40,123 bases of DNA, taken from an uncultured Lachnospiraceae bacterium. GTDB lineage: Bacteria; Bacillota; Clostridia; Lachnospirales; Lachnospiraceae. Under the pieces are notes generated by a model, which ran no database searches, was not told the DNA's origin, and saw nothing but the letters and a program-made list of their open reading frames with translations. A program made the position numbers and the translations under genes. Shown here one piece after another: positions 17,224 through 26,006 of this stretch; positions within the stretch are counted from its first letter, which is position 1; each line of letters opens with the position of its first letter. The stretch lies in NCBI GenBank assembly GCA_934402055.1, contig CAKRTC010000019.1:1-40123 (forward strand), written 5' to 3'.

Positions 17224-18930
17224 TTACAGGTATTTTTCAAGCGCATGCTTAATCTCATCACTTACAGCTGCGCATGCTTCTTTACTGTCAGCACTTACAG
17301 AGATATAGAACTTAAGCTTAGGCTCCGTTCCGGAAGGACGAACGACTACAGAGCAGTTATCCTCAAGGAGATACTTAAGGACATTGGATTTCGGAAGTCC
17401 GTCGAGTCCCTCTGCATAATCAAGGGACTTAAGCACCTTCTTAGGTCCAATGACACTCACTCCCTTACGCATATCATTCATGATATCTTGCATCTTCTCA
17501 AAGCCTGCCGAGCCGTCAAACTCATAGGAATATGTCTTGTTGAGACAATGTCCGTATCTTGTATAGAGCTCATTAAGCTTGTCAAGGAGACCTATGCCTC
17601 TTGTCTTATAATATGCAAACATCTCACATATCATAAATGCACCGTCAACGGCATCCTTGTCTCTTACATAGCTGCCGCTCAGATAACCGTAGCTCTCCTC
17701 AAATCCGAATATATAGGAGTCCTCATGTCCCTTACGCTCAAGCATAAGTATCTGCTCGCCTATGAACTTGAAGCCGGTAAGAACATTGATGGTCCTTACT
17801 CCGTAATCGGCGGCTATACGGTCTGCCATATCTATAGTAACTATAGTCTTGATGAGTACCGGATCCTCAGGCATCTTATCATGCTTTTTTCTCTGAGAGC
17901 AGATATAGTCAAGCAGAAGTATACCTGTCTCATTACCTGTAAGCAGCACATATTCGCCCTTATTTCCGGCTATACCCTTGTCATCTCTTACCGCTATGCC
18001 TACACGGTCGGAATCCGGATCGGTTGCAAGCAGCAGATCTGCATTGCACTTTGCCGCATATTCCATGCCGAGAGCCATAGCTTCTTTGATCTCAGGGTTA
18101 GGATAAGGACAGGTCGGGAAATGACCGTCCGGCTGTTCCTGTTCCTTGACTACGGTAATATTGGTATAGCCCGATTCCTTAAGTGCGCGAAGTACAGGCT
18201 TAAGTCCGCTTCCGTTAAGAGGTGTGTATACTATCGAAACATTTTTATCTATCTCATCTCCGTAGAGCACAGACTGAGCCTTGACCTCCTCTGTGAAATC
18301 GGTATAGACCTTGTCATCTATATATGAGATCATGCCTGAGGCAAGACCTTCCTCAAAATCTATCCTCTTGACATCATCGAATACATCAAGCTTTTCGATC
18401 TCTGCAAGTACTTCCTCTGCTCCCTCTGTGGTTATCTGACAGCCGTCAGGTCCGTATACCTTATATCCGTTATACTTGGACGGATTATGTGAGGCGGTAA
18501 CCATTATGCCTGCCGAGCATGAGAGTGCTCTTATTGCATAAGAAGCACAAGGAGTGGGCATAAGCTCCTTGTAAATGTAGGTCCTGATTCCGTTTGCTGC
18601 AAATACTCCTGCCGCTATCTTGGCAAAATCCTCTGACTTGATACGCGAATCACGGCTTATAGCTATGCTGCGCTTGCCTTCGGGATCATGCTTGCATACA
18701 TAATCGGCAAGTCCCTGTGAAGCCTTGGCAACGGTATACACATTCATCCTGTTGGTTCCGGCTCCGAGTACCCCTCTGAGTCCGCCTGTACCGAATTCAA
18801 GATCTCTGTAGAAGGCATCCTCCTGAGCATCTTTATCCTCTGCTATGCTTTTAAGCTCAGCTGCAACATCTGCATCCTCAGCTTTTTCACACCAACGCTC
18901 ATACTCTTTTTTTATTTTCTCGCTGTACAT
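17224..18930 (-). CDS. Phosphoglucomutase / phosphomannomutase
   Basis: This alpha-D-phosphohexomutase interconverts hexose 1- and 6-phosphates, most likely glucose, linking glycolysis to nucleotide sugars and polysaccharides. The 568-residue length fits the long PgcA-like bacterial branch. Visible elements are the phosphoserine loop TASHNP (S147), the metal-binding DPDSDRVG near residue 306, the sugar-binding GFEESYGYL and the phosphate-binding RPSGTEPKLKFY near the C-terminus. The start follows AGAGGA. The gene ends at a strong hairpin terminator. Specificity for glucose over mannose cannot be settled from sequence alone. Confidence 0.93.
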   Translation of the reverse strand: MYSEKIKKEYERWCEKAEDADVAAELKSIAEDKDAQEDAFYRDLEFGTGGLRGVLGAGTNRMNVYTVAKASQGLADYVCKHDPEGKRSIAISRDSRIKSEDFAKIAAGVFAANGIRTYIYKELMPTPCASYAIRALSCSAGIMVTASHNPSKYNGYKVYGPDGCQITTEGAEEVLAEIEKLDVFDDVKRIDFEEGLASGMISYIDDKVYTDFTEEVKAQSVLYGDEIDKNVSIVYTPLNGSGLKPVLRALKESGYTNITVVKEQEQPDGHFPTCPYPNPEIKEAMALGMEYAAKCNADLLLATDPDSDRVGIAVRDDKGIAGNKGEYVLLTGNETGILLLDYICSQRKKHDKMPEDPVLIKTIVTIDMADRIAADYGVRTINVLTGFKFIGEQILMLERKGHEDSYIFGFEESYGYLSGSYVRDKDAVDGAFMICEMFAYYKTRGIGLLDKLNELYTRYGHCLNKTYSYEFDGSAGFEKMQDIMNDMRKGVSVIGPKKVLKSLDYAEGLDGLPKSNVLKYLLEDNCSVVVRPSGTEPKLKFYISVSADSKEACAAVSDEIKHALEKYL

Positions 18931-18972
18931 TTTCTGTCCTCTGTAATCTTTTAATATTCCGCTGACGCTGAC

Positions 18973-19917
18973 TTACTGAAGCTTCTCGATCTGTCTGTCA
19001 AGCTTAGCCATCTCTTCGTCACTCAGAGACCAATCAAAGGCTGCCGCATTTTCCTCAACATTCTTTCTGCTCTGTGCACCTACTATTGAGGAAGTGATGA
19101 ATTCCTTCTGTGTAGCCCAGTTGATGGCTATCTGAGAAAGCGGAACATCATGATGCTGTGCGGATATTTCATCCATAACATCCACCACCTTCATTACCTT
19201 TGAGAACATAGGCTCCTGAAAATGCTTATAGAATCTGCTGCGGTTGTCATTCGGAGCATATACCTTAGGCTCACGTATCTTACCTGTGAGTATTCCTCCG
19301 CCTAAGGAGCCGTAGGACATGACTCCGATGTTGTGAGCATAAGCCCACTTGATCGTTGTCTCGTTATCTCTCGCAACCATTGAATACTGCGGCTGGAATA
19401 CCTCGATAGGTGCAAACTGTGAAGCCTGCTCCATCTGGGTTATATCAAAGTTGCTTACTCCGATATGACGTATAAGCTTCTGCTCCTTAAAGCTCTCAAG
19501 AAGCTTCATAGTCTCCTCAAAGGGCACCTCAGGATCCGGCCAATGGATAAGGTAAATGTCTATATAATCCGACTTAAGATTGCCAAGAGATTCGACTATC
19601 TGACGCTTGATATCATCTGACTTACAGGTACGGATATACTTTCCGTCAACATACTTGGTACCGCACTTGGTGGAGATCACGACTTTCTCACGCATCTTCA
19701 TATCTGAAAGTACCTGTCCTACGTGACGTTCGGCAACTCCCGCATTGTACGCCGGTGCTGTATCGATAAAATTGATCCCGCACTCGATTGCTGCCTTGAT
19801 AGCATCCTGACGTTTTTCAACCGGAACATCATCCCAGCCTACGCCGCCTATACCCCAGGTTCCGAGAGCCATCTCCGATACCTTAAGTCCTGTCATACCA
19901 AGTGTCTTATATCTCAT
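18973..19917 (-). CDS. Aldo/keto reductase
   Basis: This NAD(P)H-dependent oxidoreductase has a TIM-barrel fold. With the start chosen here it has 314 residues and shows the catalytic tetrad D52, Y57, K84 and H125 (FIDTAPAYNAG, STKCGTKY, IHWPDPE). The C-terminal SSIVGAQSRKNVEENAAA segment fits the nucleotide-binding end. An ATG 15 codons further upstream is in frame, but AAAGGA lies just ahead of the internal ATG at 19917, and MRYKTLGMTGLKVS is the usual family start. The physiological substrate is unknown. The neighbouring genes do not define a pathway. Confidence 0.9.
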   Translation of the reverse strand: MRYKTLGMTGLKVSEMALGTWGIGGVGWDDVPVEKRQDAIKAAIECGINFIDTAPAYNAGVAERHVGQVLSDMKMREKVVISTKCGTKYVDGKYIRTCKSDDIKRQIVESLGNLKSDYIDIYLIHWPDPEVPFEETMKLLESFKEQKLIRHIGVSNFDITQMEQASQFAPIEVFQPQYSMVARDNETTIKWAYAHNIGVMSYGSLGGGILTGKIREPKVYAPNDNRSRFYKHFQEPMFSKVMKVVDVMDEISAQHHDVPLSQIAINWATQKEFITSSIVGAQSRKNVEENAAAFDWSLSDEEMAKLDRQIEKLQ

Positions 19918-20022
19918 AGTTTCCTTTCCGCAGAAACATAGGAGGCAGCTTTTGATCTGCACAGCTGTTCCTTACTTTAAAATCTATATTGTTTTTATTG
20001 AAATGTCATACATACTTATGAA

Positions 20023-20045
20023 CTGCATTGAAAACAGCAATGCAG
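20023..20045 (-). other. Hairpin between the nucleotidyltransferase and reductase genes
   Basis: A perfect 8-bp stem CTGCATTG / CAATGCAG (20023-20030 with 20038-20045) with a 7-nt loop lies 20 bp after the nucleotidyltransferase stop. No T tract follows on the - strand, so termination is doubtful. It may be an mRNA 3'-end stabiliser. Confidence 0.4.
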
Positions 20046-20065
20046 CCCACAAAATCCTTATTTAT

Positions 20066-21004
20066 TCAGAGATCCGAATAAAGTTCCTTAGCATATACGC
20101 CGTCTGCAATAAGCTTACGTATACTTTCAACTACAAGAGGCTTATCCTCCTTATATGTCACTCCGAACCACTTATCATCAGTTCCGAGTACCTTGACAGT
20201 TACCTCTCCCGCCTTGATAAGCTCATCGATATACATAGGAAGCAGGTACTCTGCCTTAAGCAGTGCTTCTCCCTTTGTCTTGTCAAAGAACTCGACAAAG
20301 CCCTTTTCAAGCTTTGCAAAAAGCTCAGGCTTAAGTCCCCACATGTTCATGGAAACAAGCGAATCGGCATCTATATTTACACCGTCAGCCTCGACTCTGA
20401 AGCCGTATTTTGCATCGGCATCCGGGATCTTAACTATGCCGGTCGTCTCATCAACATCGGTAAGCATGCTGTCTGAATCCATACGGCATACGCCTCTCGT
20501 TACTGCGCCGTTATCGGACAAGGTATTTCTGATAACAAATCCTGCCATGCAATATTCACTCGGATCTGTCGAATTAACAAGATACTCATGTACCTTCTTA
20601 AAGCCCTCTCTGCCGTAGTAATCGTCCGCATTGATAACAACGAAGGGACAATCAACTATATCCTTGCATGCAAGCACCGCCTGACCGGTTCCCCATGGCT
20701 TCTTACGATCGGCAGGTACACTTACACCCTCAGGCACCTCATCCTTCTCCTGAAATGCATAAGCCACCTCAACTCCCGCCTGCTTTAAGACAGCCTCTAT
20801 ACGATCACCTATAACCTCTCTGAAAGTTTCTTCGAGATCATGTCTGATTATGAAGACTACCTTATTAAAACCTGCCTTAACGGCATCATGTATAGAAAAA
20901 TCCATGATAACCTCTTCGTTAAGTCCTACCGGCTCAAGCTGCTTTATTCCTCCGCCGAATCTTGAACCGATTCCGGCAGCCATTACTACCAATGCTGTTT
21001 TCAT
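20066..21004 (-). CDS. Sugar-phosphate nucleotidyltransferase-like protein
   Basis: This 312-residue protein has the GT-A-like nucleotidyltransferase fold. The N-terminus MKTALVVMAAGIGSRFGG carries the GxGxR nucleotide-binding loop followed by KQLEPVG, and VINADDYYG is the metal-binding aspartate region. These place it with NDP-sugar or NDP-alcohol synthesis enzymes (NTP plus sugar phosphate gives NDP-sugar plus pyrophosphate). It lacks the clear signatures of RmlA or GalU, so the substrate is open. It starts 24 bp after the upstream lipoprotein gene with an AGAGG ribosome site and may be co-transcribed with it. Confidence 0.85.
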   Translation of the reverse strand: MKTALVVMAAGIGSRFGGGIKQLEPVGLNEEVIMDFSIHDAVKAGFNKVVFIIRHDLEETFREVIGDRIEAVLKQAGVEVAYAFQEKDEVPEGVSVPADRKKPWGTGQAVLACKDIVDCPFVVINADDYYGREGFKKVHEYLVNSTDPSEYCMAGFVIRNTLSDNGAVTRGVCRMDSDSMLTDVDETTGIVKIPDADAKYGFRVEADGVNIDADSLVSMNMWGLKPELFAKLEKGFVEFFDKTKGEALLKAEYLLPMYIDELIKAGEVTVKVLGTDDKWFGVTYKEDKPLVVESIRKLIADGVYAKELYSDL

Positions 21005-21028
21005 TTAAAATAACCTCTGAATTATAAT

Positions 21029-22768
21029 TTATCCGGCATACATTACGCCTTCAAATACGGAATCCTCTTCCTGTCCGTTAACCATAGGCGGCCAGTCAGA
21101 ATCATCCACCTTTACTCTGTATATAGTCTTACTGAGATCAATAAGATCATCATTCTGATCCTTGATCATATATGTCTTCCAGTCACTCTCGCCCGATATC
21201 TCAAGCTCCGACTCGTCGATAAGCTGAAGGTCTACAACAGACTTTCCGTCGGTACGGACATTAAAGAGATATGTGCCTGCCGGAACCTTCTTAGTACCTG
21301 TTACCTTGCCTGCTTCATCAACGGTATCAAGCTCAAGATCCTTGACTGCCTTAAATGCAAAGCCGTTAGACATCATATAGTACTCATCTTCCGATACCGG
21401 ATATCCGTCCTTGCCTACATGATAAGTCTTATATCCCATACCTGTTCCGAGGAGCTGAAGTCTGCGTCCGACTACAAAGCTCTCAGGATCTGTAAATGCG
21501 GGACCGCCGTTAGAATAGCTGTAGTAGTCCCCGCCATCCTCCCAGCTTACTATAGGCTCATACAGATATGCATTTTCACTGCGGTTACTATCAAAGCTCT
21601 TGTTCTCGATATCAACAACATTTAATATCACATAATCATTTTCCGTTCCGGAGAATGAATAGATATAATGCTTTCCGCCCGAATACACAATATAATTATC
21701 CGCGGAATAGCAATAATAATCATCAAATTTAATTGAAACATTGCCGATCTTGTATTCTATTGCATACGCATCATACTCTTCTATGGCATCAAGCTCAACA
21801 GCTACCTCTGCAAGACTGCCGTCTCCGAGTCTGAGCTCATAGCTCCTGGAATTGACAAGCGGAATAACATACTCCTCGCAGGTATTGAAATACTTATCGT
21901 TAAATATGACAGGAGCCTCGTCAAAATATATACTTATTTCCTGTGCTCCTAATGCATATGAACCGAGATTATACGGCGCAAAATATACTGTTATTCCTTC
22001 GGAATCCATGGACCAAGGCCAGCTTTCGTACTGATCCTCACCCATTGAAGCAAGATATTCTCCGGCATCCGTGACAGTTTCATCATACGCATAGTCACTG
22101 TATTTCTCTTTGAATTTGTCACTGATAAGTTCAATGAACTTCTCCTTCTCGGGTACCACATCGGAGAGATGCAGCTCTTTTCCGCTCTCCGGATCGTAAT
22201 TAAGTCCGTAGGACCAATAATAACCGTGCGCTCCGCCAAGGAAATTATCGGCTTCGCAGAGAATACTTATGATATTGGAATCCGATCTCATAACATGAGG
22301 CTTGATATGATCGGAGAGATACATATCACTGTCGGCAACATAGCTGCTCATAGACAGATAATCCTCGCGAAGCTTCTCTACCATTTCCCTGGAACGGATA
22401 TCTTCGTTATTGTTATACAGCTCAAATTCTTCATTAAGCTTAGGATAAAGTTTGGCTGTTTCCTCATCCATGATCATATTGAAGTAATTACACTCCGCCA
22501 TCAATCGATAGGTTTCGGGATCAGTCACCGAATAGCTCTTTTCTTCAATGCTTATCGGAATATGCTTTACCCCTTCTTGCTCCGGGCTCTCTGTATTCTT
22601 ATCCTTTTTTCCGAAGGAATGAGGGCGCGGCTTTGCAGTATCCCCGGAGACTTCCTCCGAAACATCAACCTCCGTATCCGCTGGCTTATCCTCCGACTTT
22701 GAACAAGCCGAAAGAGATATAACAAGCATAGCTAATCCTAAATAAAGACATAACAGTTTCTTGTGCAT
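21029..22768 (-). CDS. Lipoprotein with RsiV-like DUF3298 domain
   Basis: This 579-residue exported lipoprotein has a signal peptide with lipobox SLSAC (Cys22), followed by an acidic/basic linker. The middle region (about 90-300), with GGAHGYYWSYGLNYDPESGKELHLSDV, resembles the DUF4163/DUF3298 pair known from RsiV and PdaC-type extracellular proteins. The C-terminal half (about 310-579) is Tyr/Asp-rich beta structure that I do not recognise. The start at 22768 is chosen because AGGGAGG lies 6 nt before it and it makes a normal signal peptide; an in-frame ATG 13 codons upstream has neither. The function is unknown. A ligand-sensing or lysozyme-binding role by analogy with RsiV is only a guess. 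Confidence 0.75.
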   Translation of the reverse strand: MHKKLLCLYLGLAMLVISLSACSKSEDKPADTEVDVSEEVSGDTAKPRPHSFGKKDKNTESPEQEGVKHIPISIEEKSYSVTDPETYRLMAECNYFNMIMDEETAKLYPKLNEEFELYNNNEDIRSREMVEKLREDYLSMSSYVADSDMYLSDHIKPHVMRSDSNIISILCEADNFLGGAHGYYWSYGLNYDPESGKELHLSDVVPEKEKFIELISDKFKEKYSDYAYDETVTDAGEYLASMGEDQYESWPWSMDSEGITVYFAPYNLGSYALGAQEISIYFDEAPVIFNDKYFNTCEEYVIPLVNSRSYELRLGDGSLAEVAVELDAIEEYDAYAIEYKIGNVSIKFDDYYCYSADNYIVYSGGKHYIYSFSGTENDYVILNVVDIENKSFDSNRSENAYLYEPIVSWEDGGDYYSYSNGGPAFTDPESFVVGRRLQLLGTGMGYKTYHVGKDGYPVSEDEYYMMSNGFAFKAVKDLELDTVDEAGKVTGTKKVPAGTYLFNVRTDGKSVVDLQLIDESELEISGESDWKTYMIKDQNDDLIDLSKTIYRVKVDDSDWPPMVNGQEEDSVFEGVMYAG

Positions 22769-22969
22769 AATTCCTCCCTGTGCCCGCTTTCGGCACTCAT
22801 AGTGCATTCTGTAAGTAATTTCAGAACATGCGCAAAGCTATATAATAATTGCTGTTATCTATCCGAGTAAAAGACGCTTTACCCAATATATCATCACCCA
22901 CAGGCATTATCTTGAGAACCGCCTGAGAGTCATATACATATGTCAATGAATACTGCCTTAATATTATGA

Positions 22970-23707
22970 TTATCTGATTGATTCAACTATAGGAATAAGC
23001 TCGAGCGGTTCTTTGATAAGATAGACAGCCCCGTTATCCTTAAGCTCTTTCTCATCTCTGAAGCCGTAGAGACATCCGACAGATCTGAAGCCTGCGTTTA
23101 CGGCAGTCTGCATATCCGTCTTGGTATCTCCGAGGTATATTACCTCATCGGCACTGACTCCGAGCGCCTCCATAGCATTTTTGCATCCTGTCGGATCCGG
23201 CTTTCTCGGTACGATACCGTCATCACATACCACATAATCAAAATAATCGTGTCCGAAGGCCTCGTCAAGTGTCTTGGCTGTAGGAACCTTCGGTTTATTT
23301 GTGATGCATGCAAGCTTGATTCCCATATCCTTAAGCTTTGCGAGAGTCTCCTTCATGCCCGGATACGGGTCGGAATTATCGAGATAATGCTCCGCATATA
23401 CCTCAAGATAAGCCTCACAGGCGTCCTCATAGCTTGCCATGACATCATCTGCCTGCATCTCAAGCTCCATAGCCTTATCCGGATCCTTGCTCTCAAGTTT
23501 TTCAGCCTTGGCATAAAGTCTGTCTGCCGTTGCCTTAAGTGCGCAGTCCACAAACTTCTGATATCCGTTTCCTACATACTTCTTGGTCTGCTCGTCGCTT
23601 ATCTCATCAAAGCCGAACTGCTTCATTACCAGATTCATCGAGGTCTTGAGACCGCCGATGGAATTAACAAGTGTTCCGTCCAAATCAAAAAATGCTGCTT
23701 TTATCAT
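22970..23707 (-). CDS. HAD-superfamily phosphatase (phosphoglycolate phosphatase-like)
   Basis: This 245-residue HAD hydrolase has motif I FDLDGTLVNS (D8, D10), motif II CITNKPK and motif III/IV YLGDTKTDMQTAVNAG. The helical cap between motifs I and II, together with the overall length, matches Gph-type phosphatases that act on small phosphorylated metabolites such as 2-phosphoglycolate. The cap carries an unusually Lys/Glu-rich stretch (ADRLYAKAEKLESKDPDKAM). It begins 11 bp after the isochorismatase-like gene, so the two are likely one transcript. Substrate specificity is unproven. Confidence 0.9.
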   Translation of the reverse strand: MIKAAFFDLDGTLVNSIGGLKTSMNLVMKQFGFDEISDEQTKKYVGNGYQKFVDCALKATADRLYAKAEKLESKDPDKAMELEMQADDVMASYEDACEAYLEVYAEHYLDNSDPYPGMKETLAKLKDMGIKLACITNKPKVPTAKTLDEAFGHDYFDYVVCDDGIVPRKPDPTGCKNAMEALGVSADEVIYLGDTKTDMQTAVNAGFRSVGCLYGFRDEKELKDNGAVYLIKEPLELIPIVESIR

Positions 23708-23718
23708 CTTATATTTTC

Positions 23719-24270
23719 TTAAAACTCCCTTGACTTTACAAGTCTTGATATTGCTTTAAATTCATCCGTTCCGCCCTGCTCGGTAAGTTCGAACAAAGCT
23801 GCCTCGGAGGTGGTAACGATTGCTCCCGCCTTCTCCATTCTGCGTATCGCAGTTTCCTTATCTGTGTCGAATCTTGACCCTACGCAATCACTAATGAGAT
23901 ATACCTCAAGTCCCGCACCGAGCATATCAAGAACGGTCTGCTCCACGCAGATATGAGTCTCAACACCAAAGATCATTATCTGTGATGCTTTTGTTTCTCT
24001 CACAGCCATGCGGAAGCTCTGCTCTCTCCAGCTTGAAAATGTTATCTTCTCAATGTATTTGCCACCGGTAAATTCCTTTAATTCGGGTAAGGTATCTCCT
24101 AGTCCCTTAGTATACTGCTGAGTTGCGATAACAGGTACATTAAGTATCTTTAAACCTTCGAGCATCAGCTTACAGCTTGTGCTGAGCTGTTCTCTGTGTG
24201 CAATTGCAGGAACAAGCTTGTCCTGCATATCGATCATGATGCCTATTGCTTTGCCTTTGTTCAGTATCAT
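23719..24270 (-). CDS. Isochorismatase-like cysteine hydrolase
   Basis: This 183-residue protein of the isochorismatase/nicotinamidase superfamily shows the catalytic triad D14 (IMIDMQDKL), K75 (IEKITFSSW) and C108 (GVETHICVEQTVLDM). The cysteine marks it as a cysteine hydrolase (YcaC- or nicotinamidase-like) rather than a true isochorismatase. The actual amide or ester substrate cannot be inferred. AGGGAG precedes the ATG. It is the first gene of a two-gene unit with the HAD phosphatase. Confidence 0.88.
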   Translation of the reverse strand: MILNKGKAIGIMIDMQDKLVPAIAHREQLSTSCKLMLEGLKILNVPVIATQQYTKGLGDTLPELKEFTGGKYIEKITFSSWREQSFRMAVRETKASQIMIFGVETHICVEQTVLDMLGAGLEVYLISDCVGSRFDTDKETAIRRMEKAGAIVTTSEAALFELTEQGGTDEFKAISRLVKSREF

Positions 24271-24657
24271 GTGTATATCTCCCTAAAAATAAAAGAAAGG
24301 TTCACGGCTCATATCTGTTTGGTGAGCCGTGCAATCTCCAAACGCTTCGCGTTCGTCGATTTACGGGCTTCGCCACTTTTCAGCTCACCGTCCATTGAGC
24401 CGTGCAATCTCCAAACGCTCCGCGTTCGTCGATTTACGGGCTTCGCCCTATATAATCCGCTCATAACAATTCAACTCGCAAGCGGTTGAATTGTTATAAC
24501 CGTCTTATGCACGGCTCATTGCTACGCTAATTATATCATAATATTTGCTTAGCTTAGTTATTAATAATCAAATTTAGTTCACAATTAACAAATTCCGAAA
24601 GGTGTTCATTTTGATTTCATTTTCGGATTTGATAATCTATAAGTTTTTGAGGATAAT
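24271..24657. other. 387-bp divergent intergenic region
   Basis: This stretch between the divergent isochorismatase-like and thioesterase genes has no coding region. Its left two-thirds hold a repeat and hairpin block (24301-24518). The right third is AT-rich with a weak + strand promoter, TTGATT (24611-24616), 16-bp spacer and TAATCT (24633-24638), serving the thioesterase. No fatty-acid regulator operator could be assigned with confidence. Confidence 0.6.
24301..24518. repeat. Tandem 52-bp repeat with hairpins
   Basis: Two copies of a 52-bp sequence beginning TGAGCCGTGCAATCTCC lie at 24323-24374 and 24396-24447. They have one mismatch and a 73-bp period. Inverted copies of the first ten bases occur at both flanks: GCACGGCTCA at 24509-24518 and CACGGCTCA at 24303-24311. 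A separate 13-bp stem (24463-24475 with 24485-24497) sits inside. The inverted ends and internal palindromes resemble a miniature dispersed repeat or a nested copy of one. There are only two copies and no spacer-like diversity, so it is not CRISPR. Confidence 0.75.
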
Positions 24658-25464
24658 ATGTCGGCTTCGTCCGATGATTTAAGATATAGGATTTACTTAT
24701 ATATGTACGAGTTTAATACAAGAACCAGATATTCGGAATATGATGAAAATAACAGAATAAGACTGCTTGCTCTGCTTAATTATCTGCAGAATACCTCTTC
24801 CTATCACAGCTTTGATTCGGGATTATCCGTAGACCATTACAAAGAGATCAAACGTTCATGGCTCATGAACTACTGGGACATTTACATTGAAGCTTTGCCT
24901 GAGGACTCGTCTTATATCACTATCGGTACAAGTCCTCACGATATCAAGGGCTTATTTGCTTACAGGAATTTCTGGATCAAGGACAGCCAAAGCGGCAAAT
25001 ATTATGTCAAGGCAGACTCGGCATGGTTTGAGGTCAATACAGACACAATGCGTCCGTTAAAGCCTACTCCGGATGATATAGCGCCCTTCGGTGAGATTGG
25101 CAATGTTCTCGGTCTTAACAGCGACACACGCAAGGTTCGTCTGGAAGATATTTCCGGATTTACAAAGATAGCCGAATTAAACGTGGATCGCAGCATGCTT
25201 GATACCAATCATCATGTTAACAATATTCAATACATTTCAATAGGCTTTGAAACTATGTATGATGCAGGCTTCGTCACTCCTGATGAGTATCCCAATCATA
25301 TAAGAGTCGAATACAAGCATGCCGCAACGCTTCACGATAAGCTTGTAATTTCTTCAAAATGTATCGCTTCATCGGAAAGCGAACGTACCGTTCAGACAGC
25401 CATACTCGGCACAGACGGCATTGAGTATTGTAATATCGAATATACGCTTGAACATCTTATATAA
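24658..25464 (+). CDS. Acyl-ACP thioesterase
   Basis: This 268-residue enzyme hydrolyses acyl carrier protein thioesters and releases free fatty acids. The sequence fits the bacterial members of the FatA/FatB-type acyl-ACP thioesterase family: two hot-dog repeats, the first with FNTRTRYSEYDENNRIRLLALLNYLQ and RSWLMNYWDIYIE, the second with the catalytic-type DTNHHVNN at 182-189. A GAGG ribosome site stands before the ATG. It stands alone on the + strand, with its own weak promoter and a shared terminator, so regulation is independent of its leftward neighbours. Chain-length preference cannot be read from sequence. Confidence 0.9.
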   Translation: MSASSDDLRYRIYLYMYEFNTRTRYSEYDENNRIRLLALLNYLQNTSSYHSFDSGLSVDHYKEIKRSWLMNYWDIYIEALPEDSSYITIGTSPHDIKGLFAYRNFWIKDSQSGKYYVKADSAWFEVNTDTMRPLKPTPDDIAPFGEIGNVLGLNSDTRKVRLEDISGFTKIAELNVDRSMLDTNHHVNNIQYISIGFETMYDAGFVTPDEYPNHIRVEYKHAATLHDKLVISSKCIASSESERTVQTAILGTDGIEYCNIEYTLEHLI

Positions 25465-25480
25465 TATAAAAAATAAACTG

Positions 25481-25530
25481 CGAGCAGCATCGAACGAATT
25501 TCTGTTCTTTGCTGCTCGTTATTTTAGTAC
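25481..25530. terminator. Bidirectional terminator between thioesterase and VOC genes
   Basis: A 9-bp stem CGAGCAGCA / TGCTGCTCG (25481-25489 with 25510-25518) is strengthened by an inner GAAC/GTTC pairing. T-rich sequence follows on both strands: TTATTTT rightward, and a long A/T stretch leftward. It separates two convergent genes. Confidence 0.8.
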
Positions 25531-25535
25531 TGTAT

Positions 25536-25892
25536 TTACGGTAATATCTCAAGCCAATATCCGTCCGGGTCTTCTATGAAATAGATGCCCATTTCATGAT
25601 TTTCAAAGCAGATGCATCCCATCTCCTCATGCTTTTTGTGTGCCGCTTCATAATCGTCAGCCTTAAATGCCAGGTGGAATTCACATTCTCCCAGATCATA
25701 TGCCTGAGGATGTTCCTTAAGCCAAGTCAGCTCAAGCTCAAAATCGCTTGAATCATTGCTGAGATATACGATAGTAAAGTCATCCTTAGTCTTTCTTCTT
25801 ACCTCGTGCAGATCCAATGCCTCGTTATAAAATCTGATGGATCTGTCCAAGTCGGACACATTATAGTTCTCGTGAATCATCTTAAAGCTCAT
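25536..25892 (-). CDS. Glyoxalase/VOC-family metalloenzyme
   Basis: This 118-residue protein has two beta-alpha-beta-beta-beta modules of the vicinal oxygen chelate fold and resembles lactoylglutathione lyase. The four expected metal ligands are in place: H7, E54, H73 and E115. FIEDPDGYWLEILP is the typical C-terminal motif. Glyoxalase I would convert the hemithioacetal of methylglyoxal to a lactoyl-thiol. As glutathione is often missing in Clostridia, the thiol partner or even the reaction may differ. AAAGGA precedes the ATG. Confidence 0.88.
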   Translation of the reverse strand: MSFKMIHENYNVSDLDRSIRFYNEALDLHEVRRKTKDDFTIVYLSNDSSDFELELTWLKEHPQAYDLGECEFHLAFKADDYEAAHKKHEEMGCICFENHEMGIYFIEDPDGYWLEILP

Positions 25893-26006
25893 ATTATTTG
25901 TTTCCTTTTCAATGTTTGTTGTCTGAGTCTATTCTCGCTTTGGTATTTTCAGTATAAGTTTTCGGAAATACAAAATCAAATCTATATTCTTATGAAGATT
26001 GCGTTT

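Noticed and set aside
17245..18327. A 360-codon open frame on the + strand
   Set aside because: It is fully antisense to the phosphohexomutase, has Cys/Leu/Ile-rich composition typical of a shadow frame and no ribosome site or known motif.
24323..24447. Possible CRISPR array
   Set aside because: Only two repeats, far longer than CRISPR repeats, with a short interval between them that partly continues the surrounding sequence; no cas genes in the window.
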